The translations under genes were made by a program, and so were the position numbers. Shown in pieces: positions 23,801 to 35,900 of a stretch of 64,000 nt of DNA. Numbering within the stretch: position 1 is the first letter of the stretch; the number at the start of each line of letters is the position of its first letter. The notes beneath the pieces are model-generated. The model saw only the letters and a program-made list of their open reading frames with translations, made no database searches and was not told the origin of the DNA. This DNA is from Liolophura sinensis (lineage: Eukaryota > Mollusca > Polyplacophora > Chitonida > Chitonidae), in the NCBI RefSeq assembly GCF_032854445.1, contig NC_088301.1, positions 14,382,281-14,446,280 of the forward strand, in the 5' to 3' direction.

Positions 23801-24204
23801 ATTGATCAATCAAAGGAGATAATACAGACATGCTAGTGAGAGGGGAAATTTACCCACCACTTCAGTACCAGTCACCTGTAAACCTATGTTGATTCAAAGT
23901 CGGCTAAGATCAAAGGCCATTACATCTACAATCAATTCCAAAGACCAATACACAGGTAAGCTGACAGCCAAGCAAACAATCTCTGCACTGCTGTAGCATG
24001 TCCCGTTTGGGGTGGGGTGTGGTAGGTGGGTTCAGGTGTAGTATTGTATGCTAAACTTCAGAAAACCAGGCTTTCAAATTGTCTATAGAGTTGTTTCCCT
24101 TTACAAGACAATAACTTTTTCACTATGCTGACACACATGCAGATGTTACCTGTTTATCTTTACAATGATTGCACATGTAAATAAACACAGATTCACTTGT
24201 AAAA
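20841..24204. other. Unique region with regulatory-looking blocks
   Basis: No gene supported. 20.93-21.14 kb weakly resembles family C in reverse. 21.88-22.32 kb is complex, with a (CAT)n run at 21961-21977, TTCATTAATTCGATTTTTAT and GATAAATGAGTGTTTGCATC. It looks like conserved non-coding DNA, although weak frames are open on both strands (21982-22314 plus, 22035-22232 minus). 23.69-24.0 kb is rich in CAGGTG/CACCTG. Confidence 0.3.
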
Positions 24205-24317
24205 TATTTATTTATTTACTTATTTGATTGGTGTTATACGCTGTACTTCAAAATATTTCACTTATATGACAGCGGCCAGCATTATGGTAGGAGAAAACCG
24301 GGCAGAGCCTTGGCGAA
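24205..24317 (-). mobile_element. tRNA-derived SINE, copy 5 (3' fragment)
   Basis: Reverse copy holding only the 3' part: TTTATTTACTTATTTGATTG, TTCACTTATATGACAGCGG, CATTATGGTAGG and AAAACCGGGCAGAGCC. It ends at TTGGCGAAAGATG. The 5' half and tRNA-like head are missing, as is common for SINE insertions cut short during reverse transcription. Confidence 0.88.
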
Positions 24318-25607
24318 AGATGAAATATAAGCAAATGTACTGTATGACTACTGATTTATTTCATGGTAAGAATACACAAGGCAGTTTTGTGTATTATATA
24401 TTATGCGCATGTGCATGTACATCTACACAGCAACAGGTAAGATAAAATAAGCTTTATACAAAATAAGTGAACTAGCAAAATTCTGCAAAATAACACTAAC
24501 ACTTGCTGGTATGTAATAAAATCAGAGGCATAATACAAGTATATCCCAAGATGAAGCCACAGAGCCACCATGAAGAACTACTTGCTGCTCAAAACACTCT
24601 CTGATTTTCACTGTTCACAAACATACTTAAATGCTTAACAGGTACGCAATGAACGTTCTTCCATAAATTATCTGGGTGTTAACTTTTAACTTCAGACAAG
24701 ATGTAAACAGCTTCTAACCTAAGAGCAGACACAAGACATCCATCTTAATACTACAAACTGCATCCTTCAGTACACCTGTAGGCTTCATGTGGGGTGCAGG
24801 GCAGAAGTTTGATCTCTGACCTATAAAACGCCAGTAGAGCTCAAGTCAGGGTGCGTACCCATCAACAACATACCTGTATTCCAGGCTTAATTACAGCAAC
24901 ATCAGCATGCCAGCTCAGATCACACTCAGAAGTCAGACTAGATTGAAAGAGGAGCTGCACTCCAGTGACATTTGTAAATGTGGCCGACAACGCAACAAAA
25001 AAATTAACATAGCTTCGGAAGATGCCTGCTTGAAACCCTTTCTGTCTCATGTAAGCCTCTCTGCTCTCTCACAAAATTGTGTGTATTTTCGCACACATGG
25101 CTGCAGGTTTCTATGTGTAAGTGATGTTCTCTAATTTTTTTCTCACCGGAAAAAAGTGTGTACATTGTTCAGTCAGGTGTGTAGAGAAACACGTACATAT
25201 ATCAACCTCTATATCACAAGCTGAATCATTGTAATCAAAGGACAGGTATTTTTAAATTAAATCCACCTGAACAATGAGTAATCTTTCTCCAGGCTTGAAC
25301 GACCATTAGCTAGACAATATTAAACCATAGCCAAATTAATCTTATCCTATCAGAGTGAACAAGACTGCTTTCTCATGTGTTGAACCTACATCAGGTGACC
25401 AGATTTACATGCTCAACATCAGCCTGATTAATCCCAGTTATCTGAAAGTTTTCCCACACTCCCAATGACAGTTGTATGACACTTGCACATACAATATACA
25501 CCATCCCCTGCACCACACATACACTGTGACCTTCACCACACACAGTGACCTTCAACACATTTACTTTCATCTGTACACTGCCAATGTCGCATTTTTTCAT
25601 TTGATAC
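24318..25607. other. Unique region, no supported gene
   Basis: A minus-strand frame at 24862-25050 is followed by a donor-like CAG|GTATGT near 24870, but its supposed acceptor lacks a pyrimidine tract and the peptide is unrecognised. No repeat was identified. Confidence 0.35.
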
Positions 25608-25701
25608 AAGACTTCAAGGCACAGAATCTATTTATATAGAAGACTTCAAAACACAGAAATGAATCTATTTCTATAGAAGACTTCAAGACATAGAATCTAT
25701 T
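25608..25701 (+). repeat. Three-copy short tandem repeat (AGACTTCAA…)
   Basis: Three imperfect units starting AGACTTCAA (about 25609, 25641 and 25678), each followed by CACAGAATCTATTT or a variant and TATAGA. Unit length is 31-37 bp owing to small insertions. It is a local slippage-type duplication. Confidence 0.8.
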
Positions 25702-26179
25702 TTGATCAACTTTACAATACTGTCAGCTCACTTGACGGAGATAGGCAGCTAAATACTGTACACAGGCATAGTTTTTAAGGGTAGCATTAATGGATGTAAC
25801 ATATATCTAAATTATTTTTTCATTTGTATTCCAGGAACAAATATTTGTACATTTACAGTGTATTTATCTATTTGACAAATGATTAATGCCATGTTCAGGA
25901 ATATTTCACTGCCTGGTCAAATCCACCAACCTTTGGCAAGTCCCTGACAAAATGTCCCACGCGTCACATAGAGATATGCACACCATATTGGTGGAAGAGA
26001 AAGTGGTCTTCAGCGAACATTAGATGGTGCAAATAGTCCCACAAATGCTATTGATCGCTTATTGTCACCTGAAAAGCTTACAAGCTGAGAGCAGTGAGAA
26101 TGTTAGTATAACCTTGGGATTCAATTACAAAGGTTTGCATCTCTTTAAAGTACCTTTGTTGACTTTGCCCTGAACTTAA

Positions 26180-26290
26180 GTTCATACACATGCCAAACTT
26201 CACAAGTTTCACGAACGTTCATACACATGTTAAACTTTAGAGGTTCCACGAACGTTCATACACATGCCAAACTTCAGAGGGTTCATGACT
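26180..26290 (+). repeat. 37-bp tandem repeat, three copies
   Basis: GTTCATACACATGCCAAACT recurs at 26180, 26217 (variant GTTAAACTTT) and 26254, exactly 37 bp apart, with TTTCACGAAC/TTCCACGAAC linkers. It is a clean local triplication. Confidence 0.9.
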
Positions 26291-26515
26291 AAACCTGTGT
26301 CTGAAGAGAATTACACATAAGGAAACTTTTTACCTGCTGTTGAAAACTCCACAACTTCCATACGGTGGTTTCAGGCAACCTACTGCAATGCAGGCAATGT
26401 GAAGTGCTTACATTTTTTGAGTGCAGTGAAGCTAATATGGAATGTCTAGTATTTAAAAAGGCACTCAGTTATGTAAATACAACTGTTAAACATTAGTGCT
26501 CTTCAGAGTCATAAC

Positions 26516-27067
26516 ATGGTCAGAAACAGTTTGATGTTCTTATTGACACTGCATTATATAACAGGGGTAAGCACTGATCATGGACATGATAGATTGGCAG
26601 GAGTGAGGCATTGCCTGGCAAATGCTGACCTAAAAGTGCTCCACATATTTCCAATGACAACACATCAGCTGCTGGTACCCCAGGCTTGCCGGCAAAACTA
26701 CTGTGGCTGGGAGGAGTTGGGTAGGGGTTGGGAGGGGGGACACTTGCCCAGGTTTACCCTGCCCCACCTAATCTCATTTAATGTCACTGTACACTCTGAT
26801 AACCCTGAATCTTCCACTCCAGTGACAAATTATACCCAGGTAAGTTTGAGGGTCTTACACTCCAGCCTGATGACACAAGACTGTGGAATGTTTGTCATAT
26901 CTAAAGTCACTACCGGTCACATAGAGAAATGCTTGGAAGAATTATTAAGTGCTTTTAAAAATGACAGCAATGTCCAAATCACAAACACCAAAGAGAAGAC
27001 TGCACTAAAAGTTACCAGAGAGACAGCTCAACGCAAAACACCCAAAATTCTATGTATTATGCAGTAA
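26516..27067 (+). CDS. Doubtful ORF, possible exon of a secreted protein
   Basis: The longest non-repeat open frame in the window (183 codons). It starts MVRNSLMFLLTLHYITGV, which resembles a signal peptide. A consensus donor CAG|GTAAGT at 26839/26840 would end a 108-codon exon in phase 0 after NYTQ, and the leader would then be followed by two N-glycosylation sequons (NVT, NYT). Against it: no recognised domain, a low-complexity GWEELGRGWEGG part, no second exon found downstream, and a length that chance could produce in 64 kb. No function is proposed. Confidence 0.25.
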   Translation: MVRNSLMFLLTLHYITGVSTDHGHDRLAGVRHCLANADLKVLHIFPMTTHQLLVPQACRQNYCGWEELGRGWEGGHLPRFTLPHLISFNVTVHSDNPESSTPVTNYTQVSLRVLHSSLMTQDCGMFVISKVTTGHIEKCLEELLSAFKNDSNVQITNTKEKTALKVTRETAQRKTPKILCIMQ

Positions 27068-28110
27068 TAAAAAACAAATTATAACCTTTCATTTTGTAAC
27101 ATGCTGCACATGTTACTGAAATCTTCGCAAGTAAAAGGGCTTGATTTACACATGTATGTGCATTTCAAAATACAGTCCGAACTCATCCTACAATTCCCTA
27201 ACATACGCTGAATACAGCAACTTAGCAAATTCTTTTTAAGTTTTTGAAAAGCAGGATTAGGCTGTAATAGAGGTCCTGTACTTACACTGTTATACGGTGG
27301 TTGTGACGTCAGTACATACATGTAGCTCTGTCACTACAAGAACACCATGTGTACACATACAAGGTACAAATATTTTACACATGTGTCAGCCACATAACTT
27401 CAGTCTTGATACAGTGTTAAACGATGATGAAATGACACAAAAATCGTAAATCAAAACTCACTTAAATGGGAACAAAAAAACATCTGTGTACCAAGAGCCT
27501 AAATTCCAATAAAATCCTGTACCTGCAGCGTTACTTGATGGTATTGAATTTACATGCAAGTCTGCTTGGAGTGCAGTCAGCATTTATATCTTTCTTATTT
27601 ACGAGCTTCAAGTCAGGTAGGCTCAGTGAAGATAAGACATATGATGGAGAGAGCCAAGGTCAAAGGTTATCAAGCTGATGAACTGTAAAGTACTGTATTT
27701 CACCTAAAGCTTGGTGTGTAAAAATGCACTTTCCAAATCACACAAAGGCCTTAAAATAATACTTTTGATGTCAACATTACACTTTTCCTGATAAAAAATT
27801 AAACAAACTTCACAAAAACCTCTTAAGTGGCCCAATAAGTTGGATCAATCAGACAAAATCAAGCAAAATGTGGCATTCAAAAAATGCTAAACTTTAACAG
27901 ACATGTCTTCAGGGTGATAGCAGGTCGGGTGGAACTTTCCTGGGCATGGGAGGAAGTAGAGCCTGGTAATTGTACCATAAGTGACATCTGGTTTACATTC
28001 AACAACAAAATTAACTGAAAGATTACTACTGTAATAAAAGTTTCAAAACATATTTTTGTCACCTAAAAAGTATACTGTTGACAAAAACACACATAAAAAA
28101 ACACATATGC
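27068..28110. other. Unique region with a diverged family C copy
   Basis: 27693-27899 resembles family C: CTGTATTTCACCTAAAGCTT next to TA at its left, and CAAGCAAAATGTGGCATTC followed by GCTAAACTTTAACAG at its right. It is more diverged than the other copies, so it is not listed as a separate element. No gene was seen. Confidence 0.35.

Positions 28111-28196
<86 letters not shown>
28111..28196 (+). repeat. (TA)n microsatellite, about 86 bp
   Basis: Nearly pure TA repeats interrupted only by two C substitutions (TACATATA). It is fully self-complementary, so it can extrude a cruciform and is likely to be length-variable. The long IYIYIY frame on the minus strand here is a by-product. Confidence 0.97.
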
Positions 28197-28198
<2 letters not shown>

Positions 28199-31100
28199 TA
28201 TATACATGGTTGTTAAGAGTAACTTTTTATGACATACATGTACATTTAGCTCGGTTAATCTTAATACAATGCAATGAAACGTTATCACATTGTAAAAGAC
28301 AGACAAGCAGGAGAACCTGCTTGACATCACGTTGTCAACTGAATCGCTATGAAATACCAGCCTTGACAGATTTGGGAAGGACATACCTGGGCAGTAGGCT
28401 AAGTAACAGCAGGTCTGCAAAGCTATTTCTTCAGGTAACTGCCAAGTTGCCAGCAAGAGTCTTACCTAATCCTAGCTAATCATCACAGGTGGTATAAAAA
28501 AATCTTAGGAATTTTCCTGCTCCGGTCAACCAAGTATACTGACCCTATCTGCCCTACACTTTTACACCTTACCACAACATGCACACAGCTACCTCCAGTG
28601 GAGGCCTTAACGAGTCCTCCACAGGTGGAAACATTCAGGACAAATTAACAGGTACACCTGTCCTACTTGGCAAATTTAAAGCAAACTTTATTTATTTTGC
28701 TAGCAGGAGATTTGTGAGGTCAGTTCAAACTGACAAAATGACCCTCTGACACACTTATTACACATTAAGCCTGCCATAAGTGGATTTTTATACATTATTA
28801 AGCCTAATGTAGGAAATGATAATTTCTGGTAAATGCCAATCAAGGTGTAATTAGCTAAGCTTTATGAATACGTAAATAACACTCCTCTCAAACACCTTGT
28901 AACCCCTGAACATTATGCACACATATATGCCAGGCCTTGAATATGTTTACATGTATGTATAGCAGATTTAACATGTAAATAACTGAGCTACTGGCGAAAA
29001 CTGTTCAGTTCACAATATTAGTGCCAACAGGAAGATACATCAATTTTTTTTTTTTTGGTATAGGCAAAACCTTCCAAACCACAGTACCTAGATGAATCAG
29101 GGCTTTTCCCATATCACAGGCATTTTAGCATTTTTGAAACCAGTCAATGTGGGATTTGTAATAAAGCCTAAGCAAAGTTCTATAAAAGTGGTTGCAAAAT
29201 ATGGCCTTCAGTAACTTTTCTATGTTCAAGGAACACACGAATACCAAGGAATTCTTTTGCCAACTCATTTCCAGAAAAGCATACACATGTAGGTGTTACA
29301 GATGTATGTGTGACTTTCTGATAATGAGCATGGAACACACTTGGTGTCATTCCATAAAATATCAAATCAGGACTAACATCGCATCCACATAGAGAATCAG
29401 AGATTTGACTCCTGCTATCAGAAACCTGAGTACAGCTGGCCAAGAGTTCAAGGGGTTCAATCGTATTTATTGATCTCCGGAGTTCACAGCGATATGGTCC
29501 ACACAGTAAGCTCCCTTGAATGTTTCCGTCCACTAAACGCTCGATAGTTCCAAAGACAGCTAAAGGCATTCATTGCCTGGTATTGAGTACAATCCAAAAT
29601 AAAATATACCACAGACTGTTTGTCTCATCGATTGGTATTCAATGTCCAACAAAAACATATCAAATATACTCCAGGTGGAAAACTTGATGAATTGATTGTC
29701 TTCAACAGTAATACATGTATACCACTCAATATCTGAAATCTCTGGTCTTCAGATTTTCACAAACAAGCACAATGTCTGTGTAAAGCTTTTTTTTCTGATC
29801 CTCCAATGAGTGCAGGTAAATTCCTAGAACTGTGACATCCAAAAGTAAATCCAGGATATAAGTGCCAAATAACAATGTATAAAGTCCCTGTCATCACCTT
29901 GAAGACATTCTGTGCACGCACATGTATCACACCACCAGGCAAAAAGCTGTCTTCCAAGATGTCAGCCTGATATTCAAGGTCAAATTGAAAGTTTTCTTCT
30001 ATGATAAAATATCAAATGTGATCATCTACTAGTAAGTCTATATACAATATATGTATGTAACGTTTAAACTAGTGTCGTCCACAACAAAAGAAAACAACCA
30101 AACATTTCACACCTGTTCGGACTAAGTAAAAATGTGAATAGCTCCATATTCTCAATATGGCATTATTACTGATGAGAATATCTGGAACAACACATTAACT
30201 GAAACTACATGGAAATATATTACCTGGATAATCAGTATTTTTAATGTTGTATGTCTCAGTGAGTGATAAAGCATCTTTAGACTATTTGTGCTGGCCTTAT
30301 CATAGCATCTCTACTAAACTGTAACCTGTATATTGTAGATCAGGAAGAACAACCAAATGCGTAGCTTAGAGTGGACATGTACATGTATACAGGTACAGTA
30401 GTTGTAACATACGAGGAAGAAGCCCAACTTATGCAGGATAAGACGCTTACTTACGAACTTATTTACAAGCTCAAGATGTCTCATACAGTCACACTCAATG
30501 TCGTGGGTAAACTAGAAAACTCAAGACAAAGAGATAGCTCACATTTCTACATGCATGTTTGTTGTTACAGGGGTACATACCACACTCCGCAGGGGAAGCC
30601 TTCTGTCTACCAGGTACACACAGCCACCAGTGCTGAGCCACACTTCTGCACCTGCTGGTCGTGGTTATGACAGTAATGATTGACAGCAGGTGTTAATGAG
30701 GGTTGTCACAGCGGCCAGGTACTACGAGCTGTATTGATGTAACACACCTGTTCTATGGCCCTAATCAGCTTGAAGAGTAAAGACAAACTTGCGGTGTATA
30801 AGAATAGCACATTACCCAGTCGACCTAGATCTGAGCCTGCAGGTAAGCATGATACATGCCTGGTGATGAAGATAAGGCAGGTTGAGGTATGAATAGGGCA
30901 TGTTTAGTTGCTAGGTGTGTTAAGCAACTGAGCCTGTCTGTACTGTGGAATACGGATAACATTGTGTAAGTCATATACCTGCACCTGTTTATAAACAGAA
31001 AGGGAAAAAGGTGCAGTAAAAAAATAAAGTACGGTACGTGCATATATGTAATTACATCTTGTGTGAAATGCATGAACATGTGAACAAAACAGCCTTTGAC

Positions 31101-32278
31101 TTACACAGCCCTTTGATCTTCCCGTGTAATTACCAGAGGTGATAGCAGTTTACTCCTGTCACTGACGGCCGTCCTGTATCTCAGAGAGATGGCCAATCTT
31201 AGGCCCTCCACTACCTCACTTGACCAGCAGTCAGCTGAGCAGATAAGTGGCTATCACACACCTGCATTAGATCCCCTTTATACAACGCCAGCTGATTAGG
31301 GTCTGGTCACACCTGGACATCTATAGGTATCAACCAGTAATCTGTGGAACATCTATCACACACACTTGATAGCCCTTTTATCAGGTAACCCTCTTGAAAC
31401 GCTGGGAACACAATCTGCGCTAGATCCAAAAGAATAACTAACCTCTTCAGCCACGACCTGACGTTCACTTAAGCCCTAGAACAGTCCAACGGGCTAAATG
31501 CAGCCTATTTCTTGGGGGCTTACAAGCTTCAATCAAAACCTATCAGGTGAGTGAGAATGGCAGGAGCAGGGAAGTCTAGCCTCTGACCAGGTGAAATGTC
31601 CATACAAGTATGAATGCAAAACACAAGGTTTATTGACACAAGTACACCGCTTACCTCAGCTGGGACATAATGGGCTTTGACTGGTCAACATGTGATTCAG
31701 GGCATCCTAATGTCTGTGGTCAGTCAAGTGGAAAGTTATTTGGGTCAGACTGGCCAGGTCACACAGATATACATGTACAGGTAGACCTTAAATGTCAGCT
31801 AACAGCCATAACTCATATATGACAGCCAATAAAACATTGGATTCCTTAACAAGCTGATTGATTTTAATACCTAAATGTTTTTATCTTTTATCTTTATTGC
31901 TCTGGATGAAGAGATGGGATCAAGGCCGAAGGGGTAATGACGCAGTGGACAGGAATGCATAGGGCATTCAGGTTACCTGCCTGCTAAATAGACCCTTGGC
32001 CTTAACACCACATACAAACCTTCCCTTCTCCTTTTTCACCTGAGCACATATACAGGTACATGACCAGTCAGATGATGCCTCTGACAGTTCTCAGCAATTA
32101 ACTGACAGGTTTCTGATTTATTACCCACCATTACCCTATCTGTCATGATTTAAGAGGGTAGGTGCATGTACAGAAGTCTGAATTTAAGACTTATGAAAAA
32201 AGATGAACGTCTCGAAGTCTGGAGACGAAGAATTGATCAGACTAAATCAATTATCACTTGCACATGTCTGTCCATGTA
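28197..32278. other. Unique region rich in CACCTG/CAGGTG and TCACACCT words
   Basis: No convincing gene. An exon-like minus-strand stretch near 28387-28438 (…GGCAG|TTACCTG to CCCAG|GTATGT) has splice-like ends but a weak pyrimidine tract. From 28.45 to 32.1 kb there are repeated CACCTG/CAGGTG (E-box) words and several TCACACCT/ACACACCT (T-box half-site-like) words. This may be a regulatory cluster, described in the findings. Confidence 0.35.
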
Positions 32279-32594
32279 CAGCAAATGACCAAAATTATCA
32301 AGTACTAAATATCAAACAGCAAAATATCAAAACTAAATGTCATATATTTCATATTACCTTTGATGTTGAAACTCACATTTTTCTGGTAGGACAACATCCT
32401 ACCTTCCGCAAAAACCTCAAAAAAACATTTCTAAGATCAGCAGAACTCTACGAATCAAAGTTTATTTATCAAGGATTATTCAGACAAATAAATACAATTT
32501 AATCTTCCTCTAACAATCATAATAAGATCAAAAGAACTCTCAAATTCAGGCAAAATGTGCAATTTTGTCATGGTTTAAATTTTAGGCTATTTAA
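32279..32594 (+). mobile_element. MITE-like element, family C, copy 3
   Basis: Forward copy and the longest family C member, at about 316 bp. The left tip CAGCAAATGACCAAAATTATC follows TA. The interior has CATATTACCTTTGATGTTGAA and TTTTTCTGGTAGGA. The right end has AATTCAGGCAAAATGTGCAA and TAAATTTTAGGCTATTTAA. The two tips are inverted matches of each other (CTAAATAACCTAAAATTT type). The open frame at 32203-32502 lies mostly inside it and is not a gene. Confidence 0.6.
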
Positions 32595-32703
32595 CATATT
32601 ACTGCTTAATCCAAAGCTGAGAAAATACAAAATGGAGCTGAGCAAATCTTAAACAAAATATATGTGAAATTGCTCACTCATGGAAATGGAAACATTTCAC
32701 ATA

Positions 32704-32937
32704 CTGTAATTCTTCAACATTTTTGTATGTTTGCAAGGTGTTTATTCAAGCATATTTTGAAGACATTGGTCTGTGTTGAATTATTCTGTGTTGACATATA
32801 AAATTTAACTTTTTGTGAAGCCCTGGCATCAACAAATCCAACCAATGTAGTTTTTTCCCCAAGGTCAAATTAAAAATTGTACACAAACTGCACTGAAAGT
32901 TACTATTTTATATGCAAAAAAGGTTGAGGAATTAGGG
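32704..32937 (+). mobile_element. MITE-like element, family A, copy 2
   Basis: A 234-bp element between TA dinucleotides (32702-32703 and 32938-32939). Left tip CTGTAATTCTTCAACATTTT, right tip AAAAGGTTGAGGAATTAGGG. Interior words TTTTTGTGAAGCCCTG and CCAACCAATGTAGTTTT match the other family A copies. It is the best-preserved member and a good reference for the family. Confidence 0.88.
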
Positions 32938-32939
32938 TA

Positions 32940-35900
32940 CTTCAGTACTGGTAAGCTCATGAGGATTGAAACAGGGGAGAGAACTCCTGATGTCACCAGA
33001 TCAGATCAAGTGTTTGAAAATGTCACAACTGATAGGCTCATTGATCAAACACATACATTCAGTGCACACATGTTACAGGAAACTCCACCTGACCTACAAG
33101 TTAGGTACAAAGATACAGTAAGATAATACAGGGCTGAGAAACCTTTGGTACAGAATGTCAGAGTCCTACTGTGGCGTGAAACCTCAGGAATGTCCCTTCT
33201 GACTCAAACTCTGGAAAATGTCAACACTGCACTAACCAGTTTTGAAATTGAAAAAAAAAAACAACAAATATTTAACAGCTTAAACAGAAAATACCTCAGC
33301 CAGAAATTCCCAAAGTTTGCTTCTTAAGACCTGAATCACAGCTTGTAGAAGAAGGTTATTATCTATCTCTCTACACAAATACCTGCTCTTAATAGCTTAC
33401 TCATACATTCAAGTACACATTTCTTTACGCATGTAGAAGCACAGTACATTGGGACATGCACCTCTATCGTGTTTATATTAACCATGGTTTCCCATGAATA
33501 AACCGTACAACATTATTAAACTAGAATGAAAATGTACCAAACATCATAAGAACAATCCATGGAGGGGACAGTGAGTATTAACAATGTTAAACAAAGGAAC
33601 AACAAAACTAGTACATTCACTGATTTGTTCCATACACATGGCTGAATCAGAAAGACATCTTTGTGTATGGAGGCCTTAGTTTTTTTTATCCAAATACTGG
33701 AATAAAGTGAAATTTCACACCACGACGAACATTCACTTGTGAATGTAACAACTGTAGATGTGAGGCAAACACATGCATGTACACAGAAAAATTTAATATT
33801 CTGGGACACCGTTACATATGCAGTGACAAAGTTTGATCTAATAAAGAGATAAATAAACATGTGTTGTTAAAATCGGCTAAACACAAGCACAGAGGCCAAG
33901 CTTTCCTTGATCGTGTGACAAGATCTGATTTTACAGCAGGCGGAGGGTCACATGGCATGGCGTGCAGCAGCCGCAGGGGATGTTATAAACTACATCTGAC
34001 ATCATTCCTACTGATGTAGCGGGTACAACACATTATCTAGTAGCTTACCTCATAGCGCACAGGGCAGAAGTTAGAAATCACTGAGACATCCTTTTGTGTT
34101 CACACCAGTCACCAGTGATTTTTTTACCCCCAAAATGTCAGTGTGCCAAACAAGAGAGAACAAAGAGTGCTAAGGCCACACTGGTTTAATACCTCTGACA
34201 GACAGACTGGCTTTGTCTGTCCTTGTACAAGGGGGGGTAATCCAGTGTGGGTGTCCTCAAGGCCTTGGCTGAGTCAGACACCTCTGGTCACAATACCACG
34301 ACAACTATGGCATGGGTAACAGCCTAGGGAGAGCCTAGACAGACTGCCCTCAAATTCAGCAGATCACATGTCCCCCTGGACCCTGTCAACTATTGTCATC
34401 TCAATGAGGCGCAGGACTGAGGACATTTCCCTGTGCGGGCCCTCCAGCACTAGCAGCCGTGGGGGACCATTGTAACCCAGACAAAAAGAGAAGGGATTCC
34501 CCCATATCACAGCTGGGAGTAATGGTTATTTGCACTGCAGCCAACCAGGGAAATATGCACAAGGAATTTTCTGGACAAAAGAAAAATAAATTCCCTTGTT
34601 TACTGCTCGCTGATCTGTGAGATGTGGTATTGTCCCTGATTTGCATGCCAGGACAATAAATCTTTATTAAAATCTAAACACAGTTGATTAACATGACAGC
34701 TTTTGATAATGGCGCAACACATGATATTCAAATTTATGCTTATATCTAAATCAGAGTGGACAGCCTGGTGGATCACTTTCATTGGAAGGCAGCTCATAGG
34801 GTTACGCTTACATCATCAAGTATTCAGTTACACTAATCAGAATGAGAGTCTACACCTATCATACTACAAATGTCCGTATATAATATCACTGCCTCTTGCC
34901 AAGTATTGCCCTTTCCCAGCACTCTCAAATTAATCACAAAGATTGCTGTGATATACCAGTTAAATATGACTATGACTCATGGACGTTGTTTTCAACTGTA
35001 AAAAAAAAAAAAAAAAGAAAAAAGAAAAAAAATATAAACTTGTCCTGGTTTCAACTTGCTCAGATGTTTGAAGGCATTTCTTAAATAAAAACACAACTGG
35101 CATACTGCTTAGAATATGTGCACCATGCTGAAATTCCAGTTAAATACTTTCTCACACAGATAACCAAGCCTATTCAGTTTTTGCTTGGAGTCGGAAGTTA
35201 AATGGCACGCATCTAGCACACCAGTAAGATTCTTTCAAAGGTTTAAAATCATCAAGACACAGACATCAAAAACAAAGAGAATTAAAAAAAAGAGGAAATT
35301 CAGTGCAAAGCTGCTGACATTCAACATGGGTGGTGCAATGCTTGTTCTGAGGGAAATCTATCTTTGATTTGGGTAAAAAACAGGCTAATCTGTCATACAT
35401 GTACTTTTACTGGTGTATACTATTATTTATACAAGCTTTCATACCAGCCCAAAAGTCGCTGTGAAAAAACATTTTAAAACACCACACCCTACAATCTGGG
35501 AAACAAATATGAAATAAAAAAAATGCTGCAATATTCTTAGTTATTTTGGCTATTTTGTGTAGGAAGCCACATCTTATCTACAGGCTATACACACTGACTG
35601 ATAATACTGCGTGGTACAAGTATTACTTTTGTTGGCAGTGAAGACATTTTGTGTATTGAATGAATGATTATGACTGAAAACCCTTGGCAATATTGCAGCC
35701 ATATTGTGGCAATTTTGAGTATTGGAAAAAAAACACATTAAAGCAAGATAAAGCAGTTCCTGTACAGTACAACTCAAACACAAATGGATAGCTTTTATCA
35801 GTATGTTTCAAATAAGTACATTTCCCCTTTGAGGTCACAGATTACCAGATTGGTTGCAACATTAAGATAAGGATTGTCAGGTACAAGTACAAGGTCTATG

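Noticed and set aside
24862-25050. Minus-strand exon ending at CAG|GTATGT
   Set aside because: The donor is good, but the presumed acceptor region is purine-rich and the peptide has no recognised feature. Left as unannotated.
28043-28456. 137-codon minus-strand ORF with a long IYIYIY tract
   Set aside because: The tract is translation of the (TA)n microsatellite. A short splice-like block near 28387-28438 is noted, but its acceptor is weak.
32203-32502. 99-codon plus-strand ORF
   Set aside because: It lies mostly inside a family C MITE-like element that aligns with non-coding copies elsewhere.
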